Part shown: piece after piece, positions 1 to 6,236 of the stretch | How positions within the stretch are numbered: the first letter of the stretch is position 1 | Layout of the letters: each line of letters opens with the position of its first letter | Assembly: GCA_937995555.1 (NCBI GenBank) | Contig: CALKJX010000233.1 | Span: forward strand, 1-11,663 | Length of the DNA: 11,663 nt | From: an uncultured Elioraea sp. | GTDB lineage: Bacteria; Pseudomonadota; Alphaproteobacteria; Acetobacterales; Acetobacteraceae | Reading direction: 5' to 3' | Notes under the pieces: model-generated | Told to the model about the DNA's origin: nothing | Database searches by the model: none | Seen by the model: the letters and a program-made list of their open reading frames with translations, nothing else | Translations under genes and position numbers: made by a program

Positions 1-651
1 CGCCATCGCGTCGGCGGCCGGCGCCATCAGCGCGCAGTGGAAGGGGGCGGAGACCGGCAGCGGCAGGGCCCGCTTCACACCCTTCGCCTTGGCGAGCGCG
101 ATCGCGCGCTCCACCGCGGCGGCCGCGCCGCTGATCACCACTTGGCCGCCCCCGTTGTCGTTCGCGACCTCCACCACCTCGCCCTCGGCGGCCTCGGCGC
201 AGATCGCCGCCGCCTGGTCGAGCTCGACGCCGAGCAGTGCGGCCATCGCGCCCGCGCCCGGCGCGACTGCCTGCTGCATCGCCTCGCCGCGCAGGCGCAG
301 GAGCCGGGCGGCGTTCGTGACATCGAAGGCGCCGGCGGCGGCGAGCGCCGAGTACTCGCCGAGCGAATGGCCGGCGACCAGCGTCGCCACCTGCGGCAGG
401 CGCACGCCGCCCTCGCGCTCGATCACCCGCACCACCGCGAGGCTCATCGCCATCAGCGCGGGCTGGGCATTCGCGGTCAGTGTCAGCGCCTCGGCCGGAC
501 CCTCGAACATCAGCGCCGAGAGCCTCTGCTTCAGCGCCTCGTCCACCTCCTCGAACACCTCGCGGGCGTGGGCGAAGGCGGCGGCGAGGTCCCGGCCCAT
601 GCCGACCGCCTGGCTGCCCTGGCCGGGAAAGACGAAGGCACGCACGGGCAT
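1..651 (-). CDS. fabD: Malonyl-CoA:ACP transacylase FabD, partial (C-terminus beyond left edge)
   Basis: FabD moves the malonyl group from malonyl-CoA to acyl carrier protein, supplying the extender unit of type II fatty-acid synthesis in the cytoplasm. Translation from the ATG at 651-649 gives 217 residues without a stop up to the left edge. Seen directly: the N-terminal FPGQGSQ motif (residues 8-14), the nucleophile elbow GHSLGE with Ser96, and the SAPFH motif with the second catalytic residue His205. These match the Ser and His of the E. coli enzyme (Ser92, His201) with a small offset. The family is about 310 residues, so roughly the last 95 are missing because of the window edge, not because the gene is broken. 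The start is fixed by MPVRAFVFPGQG; the site upstream (AGAGAAAG) is a weak Shine-Dalgarno. The gene is divergent from rpsF and has its own predicted promoter. Identification is certain from the motifs. Confidence 0.96.
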   Translation of the reverse strand, partial: MPVRAFVFPGQGSQAVGMGRDLAAAFAHAREVFEEVDEALKQRLSALMFEGPAEALTLTANAQPALMAMSLAVVRVIEREGGVRLPQVATLVAGHSLGEYSALAAAGAFDVTNAARLLRLRGEAMQQAVAPGAGAMAALLGVELDQAAAICAEAAEGEVVEVANDNGGGQVVISGAAAAVERAIALAKAKGVKRALPLPVSAPFHCALMAPAADAMA

Positions 652-689
652 GGTGGAAGCTTTCTCTGGCGTTACGGGAAAGGCCGGCG

Positions 690-718
690 GTGGTATGCGG
701 GCAGGGCGGGGCTGTCAA
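690..718 (-). promoter_or_regulatory. Predicted sigma-70 type promoter of fabD
   Basis: On the minus strand a perfect -35 hexamer TTGACA (718-713) is followed after 17 bases by TACCAC (695-690) as a weak -10. It lies about 40 bases upstream of the fabD ATG. The -35 and spacing are convincing; the -10 is poor, so the exact start of transcription is uncertain. Confidence 0.5.
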
Positions 719-735
719 GAAATCCGCCCGCGCGC

Positions 736-763
736 TTGCGCCCGCGGCGGCGATGCGTATAAC
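736..763 (+). promoter_or_regulatory. Predicted sigma-70 type promoter of the rpsF operon
   Basis: TTGCGC (736-741) and TATAAC (758-763) are separated by 16 bases, or 17 if the -35 is read as CTTGCG. TATAAC is one of very few AT-rich hexamers in this GC-rich gap. Transcription would begin near 770, giving a leader of about 97 bases that contains both hairpins described separately. Prediction from consensus only. Confidence 0.5.
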
Positions 764-776
764 CCGCCGGTTCCCT

Positions 777-801
777 GCCGGCCGCGCGGCACGCGGCCGG
801 C
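777..801 (+). promoter_or_regulatory. Perfect 10-bp inverted repeat in the rpsF leader
   Basis: GCCGGCCGCG (777-786) is the exact reverse complement of CGCGGCCGGC (792-801), with the 5-base loop CGGCA. It sits at the very 5' end of the predicted rpsF transcript, directly before the S6 leader fold. There is no T-run after it, so it does not look like a simple intrinsic terminator. It could stabilise the 5' end, cause pausing, or compete with the next structure. Its function is unknown. Confidence 0.45.
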
Positions 802-802
802 T

Positions 803-868
803 ATGTCCGTCCGAGCCTCCGGGATCGTCCCGGATGCCGGGACTGAGAGAAGCCGGAGGGACGGATAT
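803..868 (+). promoter_or_regulatory. rpsF leader RNA fold, candidate S6:S18 autoregulatory element
   Basis: Three stems nest in order. Outer stem: TCCGTC (806-811) pairs with GACGGA (860-865). Middle stem: CCTCCGG (816-822) pairs with CCGGAGG (853-859). Inner stem: GTCCCGG (827-833) pairs with CCGGGAC (837-843) over an ATG loop. The middle and outer stems hold the only good Shine-Dalgarno of rpsF (GGAGGG, 855-860); weaker pairing (803-805 with 866-868) could reach into the start codon. A one-sided bulge begins CCG (811-813 or 812-815, depending on one base pair). As I recall, published S6:S18-binding leaders in front of rpsF carry a CCG in an asymmetric bulge next to the ribosome binding site, mimicking the 16S rRNA site. 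This fold resembles that, so feedback repression of translation by S6:S18 is likely, though I cannot test it against the family model. Confidence 0.6.
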
Positions 869-1313
869 GCCACTCTATGAATGCGTGCTGATCGCGCGCA
901 GCGACATCACGCCCCAGCAGGTCGAGGGGCTGGCCGACCAGATGGCGGCCGTGATCGGCGAGGGCGGCGGCAGCGTGGGCAAGAAGGAGTATTGGGGCCT
1001 GCGCAACCTCGCCTACCGGATCAAGAAGAACCGCAAGGGCCACTACCTGCTGATGAACATCGACGCGCCGCCGGCGGCGGTGAAGGAGATGGAGCGCCAG
1101 CTCCGGCTGAACGAGGACATCCTCCGCTTCCTCACCGTGCGGGTCGAGGCGCTGGAGGAGGGGCCGTCGGCGATCGTCGCCCGCGGCGGACGCGACGAGC
1201 GGGGCGAGCGCGGCGACCGCGGCGGCCGGTTCGGCGATCGCGGCCAGCGGCCCCCGCGCGGCGACCGCTCCGACCGCGGCGACCGCACGGCGCGCGACAC
1301 CATCGGAGAGTGA
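867..1313 (+). CDS. rpsF: 30S ribosomal protein S6
   Basis: S6 binds the central domain of 16S rRNA as a heterodimer with S18, encoded just downstream. The product has 148 residues. Residues 1-100 are the standard S6 fold, with the start MPLYECVLIAR and the conserved core KKEYWGLRNLAYRIKKN (39-55). Residues 106-148 are a low-complexity tail rich in Arg, Gly and Asp with repeated RGD/RGG-like units, probably disordered; S6 tails vary widely between bacteria. The start at 867 is preferred over upstream in-frame codons because the S6 homology begins here and GGAGGG lies 6 bases upstream. That binding site is inside the leader hairpin. rpsF is first in an operon with rpsR, 3 bases downstream. Confidence 0.98.
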   Translation: MPLYECVLIARSDITPQQVEGLADQMAAVIGEGGGSVGKKEYWGLRNLAYRIKKNRKGHYLLMNIDAPPAAVKEMERQLRLNEDILRFLTVRVEALEEGPSAIVARGGRDERGERGDRGGRFGDRGQRPPRGDRSDRGDRTARDTIGE

Positions 1314-1316
1314 GCC

Positions 1317-1598
1317 ATGATCGACAGCCCCGAGACGATCATCCCCGCCGCCCGCCGCACCGCCGTTGGTGCGCGCCGGCCGTTCTACCGCCGCCGCAAG
1401 TCCTGCCCGTTCAGCGGCCCGAACGCGCCGGCGATCGACTACAAGGACGTCAAGCTGCTCTCGCGCTACATCAGCGAGCGCGGCAAGATCGTGCCGTCCC
1501 GCATCACGGCGGTGTCGGCGAAGAAGCAGCGGGCCCTGGCGGTGGCGATCAAGCGCGCGCGCTTCCTCGCGCTGCTGCCCTACGTGATCAACACCTGA
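1317..1598 (+). CDS. rpsR: 30S ribosomal protein S18
   Basis: S18 partners S6 on the platform of the 30S subunit. It has 93 residues. The N-terminal tail is followed by FYRRRKSCPFSG (about residues 22-33) and the conserved IDYKDVKLLSRYISERGKIV block, then PSRITAVSAKKQR and a C-terminal basic helix ending ARFLALLPYV. Only one Cys is present, as in the zinc-free alphaproteobacterial form. The gene starts 3 bases after the rpsF stop, with GGAGAG (1305-1310) as ribosome binding site inside the end of rpsF, so translation of the two partners is closely linked. Length and sequence are fully typical. Confidence 0.98.
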   Translation: MIDSPETIIPAARRTAVGARRPFYRRRKSCPFSGPNAPAIDYKDVKLLSRYISERGKIVPSRITAVSAKKQRALAVAIKRARFLALLPYVINT

Positions 1599-1660
1599 CG
1601 CGTGGCCGCGGCCGGACCTGCCGGCAGCGGGCATGACCATGGCGACGGACGGCGGACACC

Positions 1661-2593
1661 ATGACGCTGCGCACCACGGCGACGCTGGCGGCGGGATTGA
1701 TCTCCGCGCTGCTCGCGCTGGCCGCGCTGCGCGGCCTGCCGTTCGGCACCGTGCTGTTCTGGTTCGCGCCCTTCCCGCTGTTCGCGGCGGGGCTGGCCTT
1801 CGGCTGGCAGGCGGCAGCGCAGGCGGTGCTGGCTGGGGCGCTGGTGACGGTGGTCTCGGGCGGGGTGCCGGGCGCGCTGGCCTGGGTGCTGCTGTTCGCG
1901 CTGCCGGTGGTGCTGCTGCTGCGGCTCGCCCTGCCGGACTCGCCGGGCGGACCGCTCGCGCTCGCGATGCCCTTCGCGACGCTTGCGCTCTGGCCGGCGG
2001 CGATGCTGCTGGCGGCGGAGTTCGCCTTCGCCGGCCGGCCGGGTGGCCTCTCGGGGGTACTGCGCACGGTGATGGAGCAGGCGCTCGCGCGGATGGGCGC
2101 GACGCCCGAGATGGGCGCCGACGACTTCGTGGCGATGATGGTGCGCATCAAGCCGCTCGCCTTCGCGCTCTGGTTCGGCGTCGTGATGGCGATGAACGCC
2201 GCGATCGCGCAGCGCGTGGTTGCGCGGCGGGGCCTGCTGATCGCGGCACCGGCGCGCTGGTCGATGGCGCTGCTGCCGGGCTGGTACTGGAAGCTCGCGG
2301 CCGGTGTGGTGGTGGCGGCGCTGGCGGTGCCGGGCGGGGCGGGCTTCGCGGTGCAGTCGGCGGCGATGATGCTCGCCGTGCCGCTTGCGCTGCAGGGGCT
2401 TGCGGTGGTGCATGTGGCGAGCCTCGGCAAGCCCGCCCGGCCGCTGATGCTGGTGCCCCTCTACGTTGCCCTCGTTCTGTTCACCGTTCCCGTGGGGGTC
2501 GGCCTCGCGGGGCTCGGCGTGGCCGAGCATTTCCTCAACCTGCGCGGCCGGCCGCCGCGCCCTGGCACGGGGCTCACGCCCCCGGAGGACTGA
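1661..2593 (+). CDS. DUF2232 family polytopic membrane protein
   Basis: A 310-residue integral membrane protein of unknown function. About eight hydrophobic segments can be seen, roughly at residues 6-24, 29-48, 53-68, 72-90, 101-120, 163-185, 207-252 (probably two) and 262-285, with a hydrophilic loop around 125-160 and a proline-rich, charged C-terminus. The conserved position between S18 and L9 in alphaproteobacteria, plus length and topology, match the DUF2232 (YybS-like) family; there is no enzyme motif I recognise. The ATG at 1661 has a modest GGACGG/GGCGG upstream and gives a hydrophobic N-terminus at once. An ATG at 1633 is in a different frame. The stop overlaps the rplI ribosome binding site, so it is co-translated with L9. 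The family name is from context and topology; the molecular role is unknown. Confidence 0.8.
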   Translation: MTLRTTATLAAGLISALLALAALRGLPFGTVLFWFAPFPLFAAGLAFGWQAAAQAVLAGALVTVVSGGVPGALAWVLLFALPVVLLLRLALPDSPGGPLALAMPFATLALWPAAMLLAAEFAFAGRPGGLSGVLRTVMEQALARMGATPEMGADDFVAMMVRIKPLAFALWFGVVMAMNAAIAQRVVARRGLLIAAPARWSMALLPGWYWKLAAGVVVAALAVPGGAGFAVQSAAMMLAVPLALQGLAVVHVASLGKPARPLMLVPLYVALVLFTVPVGVGLAGLGVAEHFLNLRGRPPRPGTGLTPPED

Positions 2594-2594
2594 G

Positions 2595-3164
2595 ATGGAC
2601 GTGATCCTGCTGCAACGGGTCGAGAAGCTCGGCCAGATGGGCGAGGTGGTGAAGGTGAAGCCGGGCTATGCCCGCAACTTCCTGCTGCCCCGCAAGAAGG
2701 CGATCCGCGCCACCAAGGAGAACCTCGCGCGCTTCGAGACCGAGCGCGCGCAGCTCGAGGCGCAGAACATCAAGCGCCGCGAGGAGGCCGAGCGGGTCGC
2801 CGAGCGCGTCGCCGGCCTCGCGGTGGTGATGCTGCGCCAGGCGGGCGAGAGCGGCCAGCTCTACGGCTCGGTCTCGGCGCGCGACATCGCCGATTCCGCG
2901 ACCGAGAGCGGGCTCTCCATCACCCGCCAGCAGGTGCAGCTGGAGCATCCGATCAAGACGCTCGGGCTGCATCCGGTGCGGGTCATGCTGCACCCCGAGG
3001 TGATCATCACCGTCACCGTCAACGTCGCCCGCACGGCCGAGGAGGCCGAGCGCCAGGCGCGCGGCGAGACCGTGCGCGGCGTGGAGGAGGAGGCGCTGGT
3101 CGCCGAGCCGATGTTCGAGCCCGGCGCGGCACCCGCCGGCACGGGCGAGCAGCCCGAGGTCTGA
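2595..3164 (+). CDS. rplI: 50S ribosomal protein L9
   Basis: L9 binds 23S rRNA near the L1 stalk and reaches across toward the 30S subunit. The product has 189 residues. The N-terminal domain holds the family signature: GQMGEVVKVKPGYARNFLLP (residues 13-32). A long helical connector (about 40-75, rich in Glu, Arg, Ala) follows, and the C-terminal domain has the GQLYGSVSARDIADS stretch and the HPIKTLGLHPV segment. Residues beyond about 150 form an acidic, Ala/Pro-containing tail longer than in E. coli L9 (149 residues). The start has an excellent GGAGGA (2584-2589) five bases upstream and lies 1 base after the DUF2232 stop. It is the last gene of the ribosomal operon; a hairpin follows at 3172. 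Confidence 0.97.
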   Translation: MDVILLQRVEKLGQMGEVVKVKPGYARNFLLPRKKAIRATKENLARFETERAQLEAQNIKRREEAERVAERVAGLAVVMLRQAGESGQLYGSVSARDIADSATESGLSITRQQVQLEHPIKTLGLHPVRVMLHPEVIITVTVNVARTAEEAERQARGETVRGVEEEALVAEPMFEPGAAPAGTGEQPEV

Positions 3165-3171
3165 TATCCGG

Positions 3172-3194
3172 CGCCAAAGGTTCGACCTTTGGCG
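3172..3194 (+). terminator. Hairpin after rplI, likely end of the ribosomal operon
   Basis: CGCCAAAGG (3172-3180) pairs perfectly with CCTTTGGCG (3186-3194) over the loop TTCGA, seven bases after the rplI stop. The stem contains an AAAGG/CCTTT block unusual for this DNA. No T-run follows (GGCGGG instead), so termination may be inefficient or the hairpin may protect the 3' end of the mRNA. Confidence 0.6.
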
Positions 3195-3276
3195 GGCGGG
3201 CATCGCGCGCGGGGCCGGTGAGGCGGCCACGCGCGCACGAACCCCGGCATCACCGGGTCCCGCTGCCGCCGCGCGC

Positions 3277-3306
3277 TTGGCCGGGCCGGGCGCGCGGGCC
3301 TATCAT
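3277..3306 (+). promoter_or_regulatory. Predicted promoter of the cyclopropane synthase gene
   Basis: TTGGCC (3277-3282) and TATCAT (3301-3306) are 18 bases apart. TATCAT matches the -10 consensus at 5 of 6 positions. Transcription would start near 3313, about 60 bases before the chosen ATG. It lies downstream of the alternative GTG at 3218, which argues against that start. The rest of the 3195-3373 gap shows nothing else clear. Confidence 0.5.
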
Positions 3307-3373
3307 GGGCCGCGTCGATCCCGGACCGCGCGCCGGACCGCGCCGCGCTGCCGGGCGGCAGGCGGAGGGGCTG

Positions 3374-4621
3374 ATGCGGCTGCTCGACACCCTGCTCGAA
3401 CGCGTGATCGTGGTCGGCCGGCTGACCGTGATCTGGCCGGACGGCTCCAGTACCACCTATGCCGGCGCGACGCCGGGCCCGGAGGCGCGCATCCGCGTGC
3501 ATGACCGCGCGGCGCCCACGCGGATCGCGCTGAACCCCGGGCTCCGCTTCGGCGAGGCCTGGATGGATGGTGCATTCACAGTCGAGGACGGTACGCTCTA
3601 CGACCTGCTCGACCTCATGATGCTGAATCTCGAACGCGGCGGCGGCCATCCGGTGATGCGCCTGATCGAGCGCGCCAACACCTGGCTGCGGCGCGTGCAG
3701 CAGGCGAACCCGATCGGTCGGGCGAAGCACAACGTCGCGCATCACTACGATCTCTCGGGGCGGCTCTACAGCCTGTTCCTCGACCGGGACCGCCAGTACT
3801 CCTGCGCCTATTTCCCGCGCGGCGACGAGACGCTCGAGGAGGCGCAACTCGCCAAGAAGCGCCACATCGCCGCGAAGCTGCTGTTGACCCGGCCCGGCCT
3901 GCGCGTGCTCGACATCGGCTCGGGCTGGGGCGGGCTTGCGCTCACGCTCGCGCGGGAGTTCGGCGCCGACGTCACCGGCATCACGCTGTCCGAGGAGCAG
4001 CACCGCGAAGCGACCGCGCGCGCCGCGGCCGAAGGGTTGTCCGGGCGCGTGCGCTTCCGCCTGCAGGACTATCGCGAGGTCACGGGCACCTACGACCGCA
4101 TCGTCTCGGTCGGCATGTTCGAGCATGTCGGCATCCCGCACTACGACACGTTCTTCCGCGTGGTCGCGCGCGCGCTCGCGCCCGACGGTGTTGCGCTGAT
4201 CCACGCGATCGGCCGGCCCGAAGGCCCGGGCACCACCAACGCGTGGCTGCGCAAGTACATCTTCCCCGGCGGCTATTCGCCCGCGCTGTCCGAGGTGCTG
4301 CCCGCGATCGAGCGGTCGCGGCTGCTGCTGACCGATCTCGAGACGCTGCGGCTGCACTACGCGGCGACGATCCGGCACTGGCGCGAGCGGTTCGCGCGCA
4401 ACCGCGATGCGATCGCGGCGATCTACGACGAGCGGTTCTGCCGCATGTGGGAGTTCTATCTCGTTGCCTGCGAGCTCGCCTTCCGCCATCAGCGACATTT
4501 CGTCTGGCAGGCGCAGCTCGCGCACCGCCAGGATATCGTTCCGCTGACGCGCGACTACATCGCCGAGGCGGAGGCGGCGGCATCGCGCCGCGCGGCATCC
4601 CCGGTATCCACAGGGCTGTGA
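3374..4621 (+). CDS. cfa: Cyclopropane-fatty-acyl-phospholipid synthase family protein
   Basis: The family transfers a methylene from S-adenosylmethionine to double bonds of unsaturated phospholipid acyl chains at the inner membrane; some members methylate instead. The product has 415 residues. Seen: YSCAYF with Cys144, SAM-binding loop VLDIGSGWGG (178-187), MFEHVG with Glu250, IHAIG with His277 and Ile279, and Tyr329 in LHYAATIRHW. These correspond, with steadily growing offset, to the bicarbonate/active-site residues Cys139, Glu239, His266, Ile268 and Tyr317 of E. coli Cfa, so the enzyme should be active. The ATG at 3374 is chosen because GGAGGGG (3364-3370) precedes it. The in-frame GTG at 3218 would add 52 Pro/Arg-rich residues and lies upstream of the predicted promoter. 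It stands alone between the ribosomal operon and dnaB. Close paralogues with other lipid methyl products cannot be excluded. Confidence 0.9.
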   Translation: MRLLDTLLERVIVVGRLTVIWPDGSSTTYAGATPGPEARIRVHDRAAPTRIALNPGLRFGEAWMDGAFTVEDGTLYDLLDLMMLNLERGGGHPVMRLIERANTWLRRVQQANPIGRAKHNVAHHYDLSGRLYSLFLDRDRQYSCAYFPRGDETLEEAQLAKKRHIAAKLLLTRPGLRVLDIGSGWGGLALTLAREFGADVTGITLSEEQHREATARAAAEGLSGRVRFRLQDYREVTGTYDRIVSVGMFEHVGIPHYDTFFRVVARALAPDGVALIHAIGRPEGPGTTNAWLRKYIFPGGYSPALSEVLPAIERSRLLLTDLETLRLHYAATIRHWRERFARNRDAIAAIYDERFCRMWEFYLVACELAFRHQRHFVWQAQLAHRQDIVPLTRDYIAEAEAAASRRAASPVSTGL

Positions 4622-4692
4622 ATCCTTCTGACCTCGCGCACCCGCGCCTGCGCGATATGCTTGCCGTTGCCGCGAGGGGAGACGTCTGAGCG

Positions 4693-6225
4693 ATGCCAGC
4701 CAGCACGATGTCGTCGATGCGCGCGCGCGAGGCGGCACCCGGCGATGCCCTGCTCGGGCTTGCGCTGCGCAGCCCGCCGCAGAACCTGGAGGCCGAGCAG
4801 GCGCTGCTCGGCGCGCTGCTCGCCAACAACAAGGCGTACGAGCGTGTGGCGGAGTTCCTCGCGCCCGAGCATTTCGCCGACCCGGTGCACGGACGCATCT
4901 TCGCCACGCTCGCGCGCCGCATCGAGCAGGGCCAGCTCGCCAATGCGGTGACGCTGAAGACCGACCTCGAGAACAGCAGTCTGCTCGACGAGGTCGGCGG
5001 CACGGCCTATCTGGCCCAGCTCGTCAGCGCCACGGTCGGCGTGGTGAACGCCGGCGAATACGGCCGCGTGATCTACCACTGCTACCTGCGCCGCCAGCTC
5101 GTCGACATCGGCGAGGAGGTTGTGAACCGCGCCTTCGGCGATGCCGAGGGGCTGGACGCGCCGCAGCAGATCGAGGCGGCCGAGCAGGCGCTGTTCGATC
5201 TCGCCGCCAAAGGATCGGCCGATGGCGGCTTCGTCAGCTTCGAGAAGGCGCTGAAGCTCGCCGTCGAGGGGGCGGAACGCGCGTTCAAGCGCTCGGGCCA
5301 CGTCTCCGGCCTGGCAACGGGCCTGCGCGATCTCGACGCCAAGCTCGGCGGGCTGCACGCATCCGACCTGATCATCCTCGCCGGCCGCCCCGGCATGGGC
5401 AAGACCTCGCTCGCGACCTGCATCGCCTTCGGCGCGGCACGCGCGCTCGCGGCCGAGGCGCGCGAGGCGGGACTCGGCAAGACGCCGCCCGCGGTCGCGT
5501 TCTTCTCGCTCGAGATGAGCGCGGAGCAGCTCGCCACGCGCTTGCTCGCCGAAGAGGCGCGCGTCTCGTCGGACCGCATCCGGCGCGGCGAGATCGCCGA
5601 GCGAGAGTTCGAGCGCTTCGTCGCCTGCCAGCGCGAGATCAGCGCCCTGCCGCTGATGATCGACGACACGCCGGCCCTTTCGATCAGCGCGCTGCGCACG
5701 CGCTGCCGGCGGCTCAAGCGCACGCAGGGTCTCGGCCTCGTGGTGGTGGACTATCTCCAGCTGCTTCGCCCGGCGCCGGGCACGCGACCCGAGAACCGCG
5801 TGCTCGAGATCAGCCAGATCACCCAGGGACTGAAGGCGATCGCGAAGGAGCTTGCCGTGCCCGTGCTGGCCTTGAGCCAGCTCTCGCGCGCGGTCGAGAG
5901 CCGTGAGGACAAGCGCCCGCAGCTCTCGGATCTGCGTGAATCGGGCACGATCGAACAGGACGCCGACGTGGTGATGTTCCTGTATCGCGACGAGTACTAC
6001 CTCGCCGCGCGCGAACCCAAGCTCATGACCTTCGACAACCAGGCGAAGTTCGACGAGGCGCACGCGAAATGGGTCGCCGACATGGAGCGCGTGCACAACG
6101 TCGCCGAGGTGAACCTCGCCAAGCAGCGCCATGGCCCGACCGGCAAGGTGGAGCTGTTCTTCGAAGCCGAGTTCACGCGCTTCGCCAATCTCGACCGCCA
6201 CCACGGCGCGCATGACGCGGACTGA
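4693..6225 (+). CDS. dnaB: Replicative DNA helicase DnaB
   Basis: DnaB is the hexameric 5'-3' helicase that unwinds DNA ahead of the replication fork and recruits primase. It has 510 residues. The N-terminal domain begins around residue 30 (PPQNLEAEQALLGALL) and includes the conserved HFADPVHGRIF. The RecA-like C-terminal domain has Walker A GRPGMGKT (231-238), FFSLEMS, Walker B VVVDYLQLL with Asp353, and LALSQLSRAVESR followed by RPQLSDLRESGTIEQDADVV. Residues about 437-470 are an extra charged segment before AEVNLAKQRHGPTG, as commonly found in alphaproteobacterial DnaB. No intein is present. The start has GAGGGGAG upstream (about 4675-4682). A -10-like TATGCT lies at 4656-4661 without a good -35, so a separate promoter is possible but weakly supported. 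alr follows after 11 bases. Confidence 0.98.
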   Translation: MPASTMSSMRAREAAPGDALLGLALRSPPQNLEAEQALLGALLANNKAYERVAEFLAPEHFADPVHGRIFATLARRIEQGQLANAVTLKTDLENSSLLDEVGGTAYLAQLVSATVGVVNAGEYGRVIYHCYLRRQLVDIGEEVVNRAFGDAEGLDAPQQIEAAEQALFDLAAKGSADGGFVSFEKALKLAVEGAERAFKRSGHVSGLATGLRDLDAKLGGLHASDLIILAGRPGMGKTSLATCIAFGAARALAAEAREAGLGKTPPAVAFFSLEMSAEQLATRLLAEEARVSSDRIRRGEIAEREFERFVACQREISALPLMIDDTPALSISALRTRCRRLKRTQGLGLVVVDYLQLLRPAPGTRPENRVLEISQITQGLKAIAKELAVPVLALSQLSRAVESREDKRPQLSDLRESGTIEQDADVVMFLYRDEYYLAAREPKLMTFDNQAKFDEAHAKWVADMERVHNVAEVNLAKQRHGPTGKVELFFEAEFTRFANLDRHHGAHDAD

Positions 6226-6236
6226 GCCGGCGACCG

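Noticed and set aside
37..880. Overlapping plus-strand open frames opposite fabD
   Set aside because: They are antisense shadows of fabD; the opposite strand encodes intact FabD motifs (GQGSQ, GHSLGE, SAPFH), and the plus frames are low-complexity Arg/Ala/Pro.
1633..2604. A 323-residue plus-strand frame overlapping DUF2232
   Set aside because: It is Gly/Ala/Arg-rich without hydrophobic periodicity, while the frame at 1661 gives clean membrane segments and fits the operon spacing.
3218..3373. Upstream GTG extension of the Cfa gene (52 residues)
   Set aside because: It is Pro/Arg-rich, has no family similarity, lies largely before the predicted promoter, and the ATG at 3374 has a near-perfect Shine-Dalgarno.
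2861..4738. A 625-residue minus-strand open frame across rplI and the Cfa gene
   Set aside because: Both plus-strand genes are certain from motifs; the antisense frame arises from high GC and has no recognisable domain.
4555..6213. A 552-residue minus-strand open frame opposite dnaB
   Set aside because: It is the complement of a certain dnaB gene; its His/Arg/Ala-rich sequence is typical of antisense GC-rich frames.
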